DNA of 40,146 nucleotides from a virus. The translations under genes and the position numbers were made by a program. Of the stretch, positions 1 to 7,006 are shown one piece after another. Under the pieces are notes generated by a model, which was given only the letters and a program-made list of their open reading frames with translations, ran no database searches and was not told where the DNA came from. The number at the start of each line of letters is the position of its first letter. The first letter of the stretch is position 1. Location: positions 1-40,146 of the IMG/VR virus record IMGVR_UViG_3300046804_001050, one strand, 5' to 3'.

Positions 1-135
1 TCTATGTGGTTGTCACTGTTGTCATGCGATTTGAAACGCATAATGCCATTGTTGTCATTGTTGTCATGACAATTAAAAAGCATTTAGCAAAAAGCTTGCG
101 GTTGTTGTCATGTTGTCACGGTTGTCATGACAACA
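1..135. repeat. Forward cluster of TGTTGTCA repeats
   Basis: Perfect TGTTGTCA copies start at 17, 50, 59, 103 and 111, and GTTGTCA cores sit at 9-15 and 121-127. Two pairs are spaced 9 bp (50/59) and 8 bp (103/111). At 121-134 a forward and a reverse copy meet as the 14-bp palindrome GTTGTCATGACAAC. No convincing gene lies here: the frame that is open across it is only the repeat read as Val/Ile. The arrangement resembles iterons or an operator array; the binding protein is unknown. Confidence 0.8.
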
Positions 136-213
136 AAAATCCATTTTCAGTCACGTATACCAATACTGTATGCCTATACAGTATTATATTTTTCTATATA
201 TCTAATAAACTAA
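136..213. other. AT-rich core between opposed repeat clusters
   Basis: This stretch is strongly AT-rich (notably 183-212) and lies between the mainly forward repeats on its left and the reverse repeats on its right. It contains the LexA-like box. An AT-rich core flanked by inverted iteron clusters is a common origin layout, so a DNA unwinding element is a reasonable guess; this is inference only. Confidence 0.4.
164..183. promoter_or_regulatory. LexA-type SOS box
   Basis: TACTGTATGCCTATACAGTA is a perfect 8-bp inverted repeat around 4 bp. It satisfies the CTGT-N8-ACAG rule for LexA boxes of beta- and gammaproteobacteria. It lies upstream of the early + strand genes inside the control region. 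The role could be host LexA repression or a phage regulator of the same specificity. Confidence 0.6.
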
Positions 214-316
214 TGACAACATTGACAACAAACAGCAAAAAGCTAGTATTTTCGGGCATTTCGCGCCATGCAAAAATGACAACATCTCGACAACATTAAG
301 ACAACACATGACAACG
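214..316. repeat. Reverse cluster of TGACAACA repeats
   Basis: Perfect TGACAACA copies start at 214, 223 (9-bp spacing) and 277. Seven-of-eight matches start at 288, 299 and 309. Their orientation is opposite to that of the cluster at 1-127. From 317 to 416 I see no gene; a weak TTGACG at about 343 could be a -35 for the early genes, without a convincing -10. Confidence 0.75.
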
Positions 317-416
317 CCAGTCTTAACACTTCTTTGCACACTCTTGACGTTCCTTAACAATCAGCTTGCTACTATCTCTCTCACGCAATAACGCTTTTTC
401 AACCTGGATAAATGAC

Positions 417-620
417 ATGCTAAACGGCAATTTGATAAAACGTGAAGGTCGCGCTGCTTTATTTCGTCGCGAGTATTTTTGCGGACGTACAACACCGATT
501 GTTGAATATTACATTGAATACCAAAACCGAGACGGCAAAATTTGCCGTTCGCATGACTACAAGTTAAAGCGCGACGCAATGCAAGAATTTAATTTTGTAA
601 AAGATAACTTTTACAATTAA
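417..620 (+). CDS. Small early protein, unknown
   Basis: Not recognised. About 67 residues, basic, with an N-terminal Leu-Ile-Lys-Arg-rich part and a Tyr/Arg-rich middle (VEYYIEYQNRDGKICRS). I prefer the ATG at 417 over a TTG at 366 because the latter has no ribosome-binding site; a GGAT about 10 nt upstream of 417 is only a weak one. It is the first gene after the control region and heads a run of similar small genes, which is typical of phage early genes that act on the host. Confidence 0.55.
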   Translation: MLNGNLIKREGRAALFRREYFCGRTTPIVEYYIEYQNRDGKICRSHDYKLKRDAMQEFNFVKDNFYN

Positions 621-672
621 CCACCCACCCACCGGCGCACGGACGCGCCACACACTGAGAGACACACAAATC

Positions 673-870
673 ATGTACACAACAGCGACAGCATTAGAGA
701 CTATTACATTCTTTCAAAATTGGCTTGCTAGAGAGATGGAAGGCCGCGATTTAGACGCCGATTTCTGGCAAGCCCATGATTTCGCAATGGGCATGATTCA
801 AGACAACCCTGAAATCTGGTCAACCCGTAGCTGTCGCGATATTTGGAACCGAGCACGCGAACTAGCCTAA
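673..870 (+). CDS. Small early protein, unknown
   Basis: Not recognised. 65 residues, acidic and aromatic, predicted soluble, with no cysteines except one near the C-terminus. The ATG follows the leader CACTGAGAGACACACAAATC, in which GAGAG serves as ribosome-binding site. Almost the same leader precedes the next gene. Member of the early + strand cluster. Confidence 0.7.
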   Translation: MYTTATALETITFFQNWLAREMEGRDLDADFWQAHDFAMGMIQDNPEIWSTRSCRDIWNRARELA

Positions 871-898
871 TTTATATACACACACTGAGAGCACACAT

Positions 899-1045
899 AT
901 GATCGCCCACGACTACAAGTCAATCGATACCAGCCCTAAACCTTGCAAATGCTCGCGCGTATGGCTGCGAGTGTCTGAAGTATTCCTCGCGCTGGCGCTT
1001 GCTGGCTTTTTCTACACGCTCGCGCTAATCGGTTTTTCTCTTTAA
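899..1045 (+). CDS. Small single-pass membrane protein
   Basis: 48 codons, too short for many gene finders. The start follows the leader CACACTGAGAGCACACAT, nearly identical to that of the gene before. The first 22 residues are polar with a CKCS cysteine pair; residues about 26-46 (VFLALALAGFFYTLALIGFS) form one clear membrane segment that reaches the C-terminus. This predicts an inner-membrane protein with a short cytoplasmic head. Function unknown. Confidence 0.6.
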   Translation: MIAHDYKSIDTSPKPCKCSRVWLRVSEVFLALALAGFFYTLALIGFSL

Positions 1046-1056
1046 TAGGTGACACC

Positions 1057-1266
1057 ATGAAAACCGCCCCATTGTCAATTTACAGTATCCGATTCTCAGT
1101 CACACGTGGATGGACAGCCTACAATGAGCGCGCTTGTGCTGATGACTACGCGCTTGAATGGCTCAACGTATTCAGAGCTGATGAGCCTAGCGTATATTTC
1201 ATGCTGTCACGCAAGAAACCGACAGAGAAACAAATCGCCGCGATTGTAGAACATGGGTTGGCCTAA
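1057..1266 (+). CDS. Small early protein, unknown
   Basis: Not recognised. 69 residues; the middle has a Trp/Tyr-rich stretch (RGWTAYNERACADDYALEWL), the C-terminus a Lys-rich helix. The start is preceded by AATAGGTGACACC. It is followed by the next gene after a single base. Confidence 0.65.
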   Translation: MKTAPLSIYSIRFSVTRGWTAYNERACADDYALEWLNVFRADEPSVYFMLSRKKPTEKQIAAIVEHGLA

Positions 1267-1267
1267 C

Positions 1268-1438
1268 ATGACGCGCCCCGTTCTATTCTTTGTTGATGAA
1301 TCCATGCGCGCCCATTACGAGGCGCGCTTAGATGAGGCTGAGGCGCTGATTCGTGAAAGGTTACAGCAACTAGGCGAACAGATAGACAGAGACAAGGCCG
1401 CCGCCGTTGACAATTCTATACAATCCCCTGCCAAATAA
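1268..1438 (+). CDS. Small helical early protein, unknown
   Basis: Not recognised. 56 residues with a long amphipathic charged helix (about residues 18-46, EARLDEAEALIRERLQQLG) that could be a coiled coil. An upstream in-frame ATG at 1253 would overlap the previous gene; I chose 1268 because it lies directly behind the previous stop codon. Confidence 0.55.
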   Translation: MTRPVLFFVDESMRAHYEARLDEAEALIRERLQQLGEQIDRDKAAAVDNSIQSPAK

Positions 1439-1485
1439 TCCTTTACACTTTAAACTGTCAATTCACTCAACACAGGTACACGACC

Positions 1486-1740
1486 ATGCAAGCTATCACT
1501 ACCAAATTCTTAGGCGCTACCAACACACGCGGCAGCCGTATCAAGGCCACATGTGACGCTGGCAGCGTTACTATCAGCTACCCTCACGAATTAAACTACC
1601 GAGAAGCGCATCGCAAGGCCGCGCAAGCTCTCGCCGATAAGCTAGGCTGGAACACTGACAGCTACGGCAGTCTAATCGGCGGCGGCCTGCCTAATAACGC
1701 GGGCTGTGTGTTTGTATTTAATTCTGGCTTTGCTTACTAA
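1486..1740 (+). CDS. Conserved phage protein of unknown function
   Basis: 84 residues. The pattern 'TKFLGATNTRGSRIKATC ... VTISYPHELNY..AHRKAAQALADKLGW ... GGGLPNNAGCVFVF' is one I recognise from many phage and prophage early regions as a conserved hypothetical protein. No catalytic motif is visible. Start follows CACAGGTACACGACC. Confidence 0.75.
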   Translation: MQAITTKFLGATNTRGSRIKATCDAGSVTISYPHELNYREAHRKAAQALADKLGWNTDSYGSLIGGGLPNNAGCVFVFNSGFAY

Positions 1741-1757
1741 CCATAGGACACGCGCAC

Positions 1758-1946
1758 ATGCTAACGCACACATTCACAAATAACGGCCAGACTTGCCAAG
1801 TCTATTACTTCCCGCGCAATCGCTGGCCGTATTCCGTCGACGTTTTAGGCGCTGGCTTCAAGCTAGGCGAACCCGTGCACACTGTGCACTGTGCGACCGA
1901 GGCCGAGGCCGTCGACTATGTTAAACAACAGTTGAAGCTAGTTTAA
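1758..1946 (+). CDS. Small early protein, unknown
   Basis: Not recognised. 62 residues, beta-rich in the first half (THTFTNNGQTCQVYYFPR), with a C-terminal helix ending in KLV. It starts 17 nt after the previous gene behind ATAGGACACGCGCAC, so the two are probably cotranscribed. Confidence 0.6.
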   Translation: MLTHTFTNNGQTCQVYYFPRNRWPYSVDVLGAGFKLGEPVHTVHCATEAEAVDYVKQQLKLV

Positions 1947-1965
1947 TCAATATAGGAGCACACAC

Positions 1966-2154
1966 ATGACCGCCGCAGAATTAAAGACAATACTTCAAAC
2001 GTCGACCAGCTACCGCGCACGCACTGAACGCGCACTAGCTGAAACTATTGAGCTGTTACAGACAGAGCTAGGCTACAAAGAGCACTTACAAGATCAGGCT
2101 AAAGTGTCCTTTTATACCGCCCACATTGCGCTATTGACCGACGCGCTCAACTAA
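1966..2154 (+). CDS. Small helical early protein, unknown
   Basis: Not recognised. 62 residues, predicted almost wholly alpha-helical, with no cysteine. Strong ribosome-binding site in TATAGGAGCACACACATG. Part of the same early transcription unit. Confidence 0.65.
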   Translation: MTAAELKTILQTSTSYRARTERALAETIELLQTELGYKEHLQDQAKVSFYTAHIALLTDALN

Positions 2155-2185
2155 CCCACACACCACACAATAGAGGCACACGAAC

Positions 2186-2392
2186 ATGAACGCTTTTGAA
2201 TCTTTTGCTTGCGATTTCTTCCTGACAGAAAATGACCCTGCTATGTCATTCGACGACGTACTCGACGCGGTCGCGGCACGTGATGAATCGGTCACAGTAT
2301 GGGAGCAATTCGAAGACACACCGCCGCGCGATCTGGTCATTCAAATGCGCGGTATGGTCATTGCTTTAGAAAATCGTTTTATCGCTAAATAA
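2186..2392 (+). CDS. Small acidic early protein, paralogue of the 2798 gene
   Basis: 68 residues, acidic. It can be aligned over most of its length with the product of 2798-3025: an aromatic start (FFLTEND), a 'DDVLDA' or 'EQILDA' helix, then 'VTVWEQFED.PPRDLVIQMRGMVIAL' against 'VKLWVMFESLDPSDIASAVNDLLHLI'. This suggests an old duplication within the cluster. Function unknown. Ribosome-binding site AGAGG before ATG. Confidence 0.7.
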   Translation: MNAFESFACDFFLTENDPAMSFDDVLDAVAARDESVTVWEQFEDTPPRDLVIQMRGMVIALENRFIAK

Positions 2393-2406
2393 CAGGAGCG
2401 CACGCT

Positions 2407-2613
2407 ATGAAATACGCAGTCGAAACGCTCGAGATATTCGGGTATATAAACAACTGGACAGAAGACGGCGAACCGTTACTGTTCGACACTCATGCGCAAG
2501 CTGAACAGGCACTGCGCGATCATCTCGCCGACTGTGCCGAGGCAGTTGAAGACGGCCTAATGTCAGACGCGCCAACACTGGCAGACTTTAGAATAATTGA
2601 GGTAAAAGCATGA
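2407..2613 (+). CDS. Small acidic early protein, unknown
   Basis: Not recognised. 68 residues, strongly acidic. The ribosome-binding site AGGAG lies before the start. Its TGA overlaps the next start (ATGA), implying translational coupling with the gene at 2610. Confidence 0.65.
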   Translation: MKYAVETLEIFGYINNWTEDGEPLLFDTHAQAEQALRDHLADCAEAVEDGLMSDAPTLADFRIIEVKA

Positions 2614-2801
2614 ACGACACACAACTAACAGAACAAGAACTTTCCCGCTTGCGGTTTAATAAGCTGGCGGCAGAGATCAAAATGACCAAAGCGGAGCTTG
2701 CGGTAGATAAAGCAATCAGCGACTTACTAGCTGCGCGCAAGGTATACCATGAAGCATACGCGCAGGTCATCAAACACAATGCAGAGAGGGTAACGAAATG
2801 A
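2610..2801 (+). CDS. Small helical early protein, unknown
   Basis: Not recognised. 63 residues, highly charged, helical with likely coiled-coil character. Both ends overlap neighbouring genes by 4 nt (ATGA), so it is the middle of a coupled series 2407-2613-2798-3022. Confidence 0.65.
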   Translation: MNDTQLTEQELSRLRFNKLAAEIKMTKAELAVDKAISDLLAARKVYHEAYAQVIKHNAERVTK

Positions 2802-3025
2802 GCAGCAACATGACAGCAACAGAGCACGAAGCAATAGCTTTTTTCTTCAAAGAGTATCCCGACGGCTGGGACGTTGAACAGATACTTGATGCGCACCACG
2901 ATAACCACCCGCGCGTTAAGCTGTGGGTCATGTTTGAATCTCTCGACCCGTCAGACATTGCCAGCGCAGTCAACGACCTGCTGCACTTAATTCGACGCAT
3001 TAAAAAACAAGGAGCAACGCTATGA
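2798..3025 (+). CDS. Small acidic early protein, paralogue of the 2186 gene
   Basis: 75 residues; resembles the 2186-2392 product as described there (conserved aromatic FF, ILDA helix, W..FE..D segment, hydrophobic C-terminal helix). The start overlaps the previous stop and its own stop overlaps the next start. Function unknown. Confidence 0.7.
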   Translation: MSSNMTATEHEAIAFFFKEYPDGWDVEQILDAHHDNHPRVKLWVMFESLDPSDIASAVNDLLHLIRRIKKQGATL

Positions 3026-3261
3026 CCAACGATGACCGCCAAGCGCTCTATAAGTCCGCACAACTTACGGAACGTGAGAAACGCTACTTGCGCTTACTCA
3101 CGCAACAGTCAAACAACGCAGAGGCGCTCGCGCACTTTTGCAAATATGTCGGGTGGACTGACACGGACACCGCACGGCCTAAGCAAAAGCCGTTCTCTTA
3201 TCAACTGCAACGCTTAAAAACACTCGCAGCAATGCCTAATCTTTGGAATAAACTGAGGTAA
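3022..3261 (+). CDS. Small basic early protein, unknown
   Basis: Not recognised. 79 residues, basic, rich in Gln, Leu and Lys, helical, ending in NLWNKLR. A nucleic-acid-binding role would fit its charge but no motif proves it. Coupled to the gene before by an ATGA overlap. Confidence 0.6.
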   Translation: MTNDDRQALYKSAQLTEREKRYLRLLTQQSNNAEALAHFCKYVGWTDTDTARPKQKPFSYQLQRLKTLAAMPNLWNKLR

Positions 3262-3266
3262 AAAAC

Positions 3267-3548
3267 ATGGCTATTGATCTTCTCTCTCTACACCCTGACG
3301 AAGCTGAGCGCATTGCATACGCTGAGGGCTTCAGCTCCGCCGCTAAACTGCTGTCACGCGTGGCAGATGCCCAGAACGGACGGTATTTCGCCATCGAGCA
3401 CCTCAAAGCAGTACTCAAAGCAGCAACAGAAGGCGACACGGCACAACTGACACGCGCCGTGTTTTCTGCGTATGTTTTTTTAGAAAAAATTGGGCATAAT
3501 ATAGCGCCCGACACAATCCTGGAGCATGACAATGACCAAGAAAAATGA
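3267..3548 (+). CDS. Small early protein, unknown
   Basis: Not recognised. 93 residues, largely helical, with a hydrophobic stretch 'LTRAVFSAYVFLEKIG' and a charged C-terminus. It starts 5 nt after the previous stop behind TGAGGTAAAAAAC and overlaps the next gene by 17 nt. Confidence 0.65.
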   Translation: MAIDLLSLHPDEAERIAYAEGFSSAAKLLSRVADAQNGRYFAIEHLKAVLKAATEGDTAQLTRAVFSAYVFLEKIGHNIAPDTILEHDNDQEK

Positions 3549-3735
3549 TTTCACAATCATAAATGACCTTAAAGAGCACGCGACATACCTAGAGTCCATC
3601 GCGCAAGCGCCAATCAATCCTGAGTTTGCGTACAAACTCGAACGCGCTGCCCGTGTTATGCGCAAAGCGTCGCGTATGTTAGAGCTCGAAGACGATGGTT
3701 ATATTCCTATGTTTTTACGCAAACAGGCTCGATAG
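3532..3735 (+). CDS. Small early protein, unknown
   Basis: Not recognised. 67 residues, helical and basic. Two ATG codons occur two codons apart (3526 and 3532). GGAG ends 1 nt before the first but 7 nt before the second, so 3532 is the better start. It overlaps the end of the gene before. Confidence 0.65.
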   Translation: MTKKNDFTIINDLKEHATYLESIAQAPINPEFAYKLERAARVMRKASRMLELEDDGYIPMFLRKQAR

Positions 3736-3736
3736 T

Positions 3737-4090
3737 ATGGAGCACCCAAACGATAGGGGCTGTCGCGGGCTGGTCGCTGCAATGATCTTGCAGGGGTTCA
3801 AAGACCTGCGCATGATGACCAGCGCGGACGGTCACAGCCCTGAAACTGTGCGCGATCTGGCTTGGGCATGGATACACGAGAAAGTGACGTATGCCCGCGA
3901 CCCTAGCAGCCATAAGAACCCGAAGAAGCAGCGCCTGAGAGCGTATAGAACACAGGACGTGGGCGGGTTCGAGTGGTGCTGCTGTATGCTCGACCTTGAT
4001 CCTGAGTATTACAGAACCCTTAGCATGACCCGCGAGGGCATCAACTCGATTCTAGGCCGTCACGGGAGCAACCAACACCATGCAAAATGA
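3737..4090 (+). CDS. Conserved-looking phage protein, unknown
   Basis: 117 residues. The middle is basic; the second half holds a triple cysteine in 'GGFEWCCCMLDLDPEYYR', a pattern I have seen in phage early proteins without a known function. An upstream ATG at 3695 is in frame but lies within the previous gene; 3737 begins 1 nt after that gene's stop and is preferred. Its last 11 nt overlap the next gene. Confidence 0.6.
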   Translation: MEHPNDRGCRGLVAAMILQGFKDLRMMTSADGHSPETVRDLAWAWIHEKVTYARDPSSHKNPKKQRLRAYRTQDVGGFEWCCCMLDLDPEYYRTLSMTREGINSILGRHGSNQHHAK

Positions 4091-4367
4091 TGACACCAAC
4101 GGGCGCAAGTTTGACACGGGCAAACTGCAATATAGTCTGATCCCACCTGAAGCCCTGCGCGAGACTGTTGCAGTGTTGACCTATGGCGCTACAAAGTACG
4201 CGCCAGATAATTGGCGCTATGTGCCAGACGCTAAGCGCCGATACTTTGACGCAGCACAGCGCCACCTCTGGGCATGGAAGGCAGGGGAAGAAACTGACAG
4301 CGAGACAGGCGCAAACCATCTCGCGCACGCTATTTGCTGCTTAATGTTTTTGTTAGAGACTAAATAA
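4080..4367 (+). CDS. MazZ-type dATP/dGTP diphosphohydrolase-like (DUF5664)
   Basis: 95 residues. The order 'KFDTGKLQYSLIPPEAL ... VLTYGATKYAPDNWRY ... RYFDAAQRHLWAWKAGEETDSETGANHLAHAICCLMFLL' matches the dATP/dGTP diphosphohydrolase N-terminal family (DUF5664), an all-helical MazG-like fold. The EE..D..TG..H segment carries the acidic residues expected to bind metal and phosphate. Family members hydrolyse purine dNTPs; the best-known, MazZ of cyanophage S-2L, works with PurZ. I see no PurZ in this window, so a role in general nucleotide-pool control is more likely. It is the last gene of the early cluster. Confidence 0.75.
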   Translation: MQNDDTNGRKFDTGKLQYSLIPPEALRETVAVLTYGATKYAPDNWRYVPDAKRRYFDAAQRHLWAWKAGEETDSETGANHLAHAICCLMFLLETK

Positions 4368-4397
4368 AAAAGCCCCCAGCCGGAGAGCATGGGGGCT
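4366..4397 (-). terminator. Intrinsic terminator after the primase/helicase gene
   Basis: Stem AGCCCCCA (4371-4378) with TGGGGGCT (4390-4397). On the - strand the hairpin is followed by six T (the A run at 4366-4371). It ends the leftward replication transcript 20 nt after the stop codon of the 4417 gene and lies between convergent genes. Confidence 0.85.
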
Positions 4398-4416
4398 GCC
4401 TAGATAGGCTAATTGC

Positions 4417-6720
4417 TCATTTCCTAAGCGGTATCACATTACCCACCACAGGCGCGGGTTCGCACATGCGGCGCAATTCTGACTTTGCTGTGTATTCAAA
4501 CTCAGGTGCACAGAACACATGCCGCTTGTTTGGATACTCACGCGACGCAATGCGCCCTAAATCTACCCAGCCCGCCTCGCGTAGCGCGTGCAATAGCGCG
4601 GCCTGCGGCACTTTGACCCCTGCCGGAACATAACCAACCAATGATTCGCAAATGGCATGGAACGGTGCGCCGATCACACCCTTGGCGAACACGCCCTCAC
4701 GGCGCTGCATCAAGTCCACAAGGTAAGATTCGGCGGTAGACATGCCGAGGCCAATCAATACCTGCTTCGCTTCTGTCATCGGTGGGCACATGCCCGCGTT
4801 AAAGTTTGAAACGTCGCGGGCGTACAGGTAAGCGCACACGGCAGACTTGCCGCCGGACTCATACCAGCGCCACAAGGCGCGACTCTGTTCTTCTGGCATA
4901 CGCTCTGCATCAGACCAAACGACAAACCAGCGCCGATCATCTGAGGGCAAGCTGATCGCGGCACGCTCGTTTGAGTACGCTAAAACAAACAAGCGATTAA
5001 GCGCGTAGTAAGGCGCAAGCCCTTTGCGGTTGACGGATAGCAACTCAGGCGGGGCGGCGATTAGGGGCTTGAGATTGTTCTCTAACGCTCTGCGGTCTTT
5101 CGCTTCTGCCTGTCGCAGTTCGTTAATGAGCATGACCTCAGCTTCAAGCGCATAGCCCCACGCGCTGTTGAGTTCTTCATTGCGCACGATGGAGACGTTC
5201 ACGAGCTTATCGCCGCCGATGCCCCACAGGAACGGGGCGTAGAGCGAGTCCTTACCAGAACCGGCGCGGCCTGCGTGCAAAATGGCGTGATTGATCTTGA
5301 CGTTCGGGTGCTGCAACTTATAGGCGAGAACGTCCAGCACATGTTCACGCTCGAATTCCTCTGGGATCATGCGCTCAAGGTGATCAAGCCAAGGCTTGAC
5401 ATCGCCCGCCATAACTTCTGGGCGTGCATCTTTCCACCTATTGCCATACGGCAGACCATCGCGTGCCACTTGTACGTCCTCGCCTGCGGCGTAGGTCACG
5501 CCGATCAAACAGCGTGCGCCCATTTGCTGCCTGTTCTCATCAAAACAGACAGACGCCTCGACGCGGCGCTTGCCATCGTGAATAGACTTGCAGGGAATAT
5601 GCCGGAACAATGCGTTGAACGTGCTGCGGGCGATCTCGCGACGTTCTGAGAGGTCAAAATAAGCGTCGTCGTCTTGCAGATAGGCAAAACGCTCGTACCA
5701 GCTCGCCTTCTCGATCCGTCCCAGCTCTTTGCGTTCTACTTCTTCGATCACTGCGGCGGCTTGGTCTGGGAACATGTCAGTTGGCTTCAATTTCGATAGG
5801 GTGTCGGTCATTGTGGCAGCCAGTAGGTCATCTCGCAAGCCCGTTTGGACGGGCGGTGCGCCGTTCTCTGCCGTCCACGCTAAAAAGCGTGCGCTGTTCA
5901 AATCGCCGCAATGCTCATGGAAACATGAGAACGAGCGCGTAACAGGGTGGTAGCGTGCCTCTGGATTGCCGTCACTGTGCTCGTCCTTGTTTGGGCACGC
6001 GACGCTGTACCAGCCCTCTGGGTTGCGGCCTGACAGCACTAAGCCCTGAGTATTCAGCCAGCCCAAGATCGCGTCCTGTCCGTCGTCCTTCAGCCGTATG
6101 GCCTGAATCTGTGCGGTGTCGGCTTCTTCTGGCACAACGCCCAGCGCCTCGCAAATCTGGCGCAGGCTGAACTCGCGCTCAGGATGGAACTCGACCAATT
6201 TAGAGGCGAAGCCGCCCTTGCCTTCTTTTAGGTTGACACTTCCAGGAATTCGGAAGTTGCGCACGGCATTGATCGCGCCGCCATCGGTGTAGCCTGCGTT
6301 CGCTATGGCCTTAATCGCTGCGCTAAACTCGCCCGTCGTGGGCTGATCGTCTAGTCCGAAGGTATAGCCCCACTGATAGTTATCCGTAGAGGTTTCGATT
6401 TTCCACGTAGGCTCAAGCGGTGGCACTTTGGACTTCGTGCCTACATCATCGAGCACCATGACAAGCACGTGCGTGCAGTTTGCGCTCGAAGCTGACAGCT
6501 TGCCATCTTTGAAGCGGTCAAGAATAAAGCTGCCCGTGTTGCCGTACCAAGCGCCCTTGCCTGTATACTCAGACGGCAGGAACGGAGGCCAAGTGTACTT
6601 CGGCGAGCCGTCGCCGTGATACTGTTGTTCACCATTGACAAGTTTAGGCTTTTGCTTTACAAAGAGAGCTGTCTCTCCTTCCGGCGCAAGTTTGGTGAGG
6701 TAGTCGACAAAATTGTTCAT
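4417..6720 (-). CDS. AEP-type primase fused to SF3-like helicase
   Basis: 767 residues. The N-terminal part resembles phage RepB/AEP-type primases: hydrophobic strand then acidic pair LVMVLDDVG (about 86-94), and 'FRIPGSVNLK' (156-165). A zinc-binding-like segment follows (C242, C266, H268/H270, C271). The C-terminal half is a DUF5906/SF3-type ATPase: Walker A GRAGSGKDS (484-492), Walker B EVMLINEL (528-535), and an arginine-rich sensor region near 'SLPSDDRRWFVVW'. It should unwind the fork and lay down primers for the family A polymerase upstream. Start ATG is preceded by AGGAGCAATGAGTC. Last gene of the leftward replication operon. Confidence 0.85.
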   Translation of the reverse strand: MNNFVDYLTKLAPEGETALFVKQKPKLVNGEQQYHGDGSPKYTWPPFLPSEYTGKGAWYGNTGSFILDRFKDGKLSASSANCTHVLVMVLDDVGTKSKVPPLEPTWKIETSTDNYQWGYTFGLDDQPTTGEFSAAIKAIANAGYTDGGAINAVRNFRIPGSVNLKEGKGGFASKLVEFHPEREFSLRQICEALGVVPEEADTAQIQAIRLKDDGQDAILGWLNTQGLVLSGRNPEGWYSVACPNKDEHSDGNPEARYHPVTRSFSCFHEHCGDLNSARFLAWTAENGAPPVQTGLRDDLLAATMTDTLSKLKPTDMFPDQAAAVIEEVERKELGRIEKASWYERFAYLQDDDAYFDLSERREIARSTFNALFRHIPCKSIHDGKRRVEASVCFDENRQQMGARCLIGVTYAAGEDVQVARDGLPYGNRWKDARPEVMAGDVKPWLDHLERMIPEEFEREHVLDVLAYKLQHPNVKINHAILHAGRAGSGKDSLYAPFLWGIGGDKLVNVSIVRNEELNSAWGYALEAEVMLINELRQAEAKDRRALENNLKPLIAAPPELLSVNRKGLAPYYALNRLFVLAYSNERAAISLPSDDRRWFVVWSDAERMPEEQSRALWRWYESGGKSAVCAYLYARDVSNFNAGMCPPMTEAKQVLIGLGMSTAESYLVDLMQRREGVFAKGVIGAPFHAICESLVGYVPAGVKVPQAALLHALREAGWVDLGRIASREYPNKRHVFCAPEFEYTAKSELRRMCEPAPVVGNVIPLRK

Positions 6721-6747
6721 GACTCATTGCTCCTAGTGTGTGACCTT

Positions 6748-6777
6748 AGCCCCTTGCTCAAACAAGGGGCTTTTTTT
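6748..6777 (+). terminator. Rightward terminator-like hairpin between leftward genes
   Basis: Perfect 9-bp stem AGCCCCTTG/CAAGGGGCT with a 6-nt loop and seven T (6771-6777) on the + strand. The genes on both sides point left, so it would stop rightward, antisense transcription. On the - strand it has no T tract behind it and would lie in the leader of the primase gene. Confidence 0.7.
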
Positions 6778-6781
6778 ATGC

Positions 6782-7006
6782 CTAAAATACTTCAACAGGT
6801 GCTTCGGTAACAATCGCTACCCTCGCACCGCATTTCAATAACGTACATTCGTTCCCTGAATAAATAACTTCAGACGCGCCGTGAATAACGACGCGGTGTC
6901 CGTAAGTATTTTTACGACCTTGCTTAACAGTCAGCACAGGATCGTTTGTGCCGTTCTTCTTATTAGCTTTAATAACATGCTGATTAACATGAATATAAGT
7001 TTTCAC
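6782..7006 (-). CDS. Conserved small phage protein (IHVNQHVIKAN family)
   Basis: 74 residues from a GTG start that overlaps the TGA of the polymerase gene (GTGA). GAGG lies 8 nt before the GTG. The sequence 'YIHVNQHVIKANKKNG...PVLTVKQG..NTYGH.V.I.G...VIYS...L.CGARVAI' is one I recognise as a conserved hypothetical family in phage replication modules. Beta-rich, likely a small barrel; function unknown. A longer reading frame from 7063 exists but lies within the polymerase gene. Confidence 0.7.
   Translation of the reverse strand: MKTYIHVNQHVIKANKKNGTNDPVLTVKQGRKNTYGHRVVIHGASEVIYSGNECTLLKCGARVAIVTEAPVEVF

Noticed and set aside
6-299. 97-codon open frame on the + strand over the repeats
   Set aside because: It translates TGTTGTCAT repeats into Val/Ile runs, has no ribosome-binding site and a composition unlike the other genes.
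1-316. CRISPR-like impression of the short repeats
   Set aside because: Repeat unit is only 8 bp, occurs in both orientations and has no regular spacers; no cas genes (the Cas4-like nuclease is the phage DUF2800 type).
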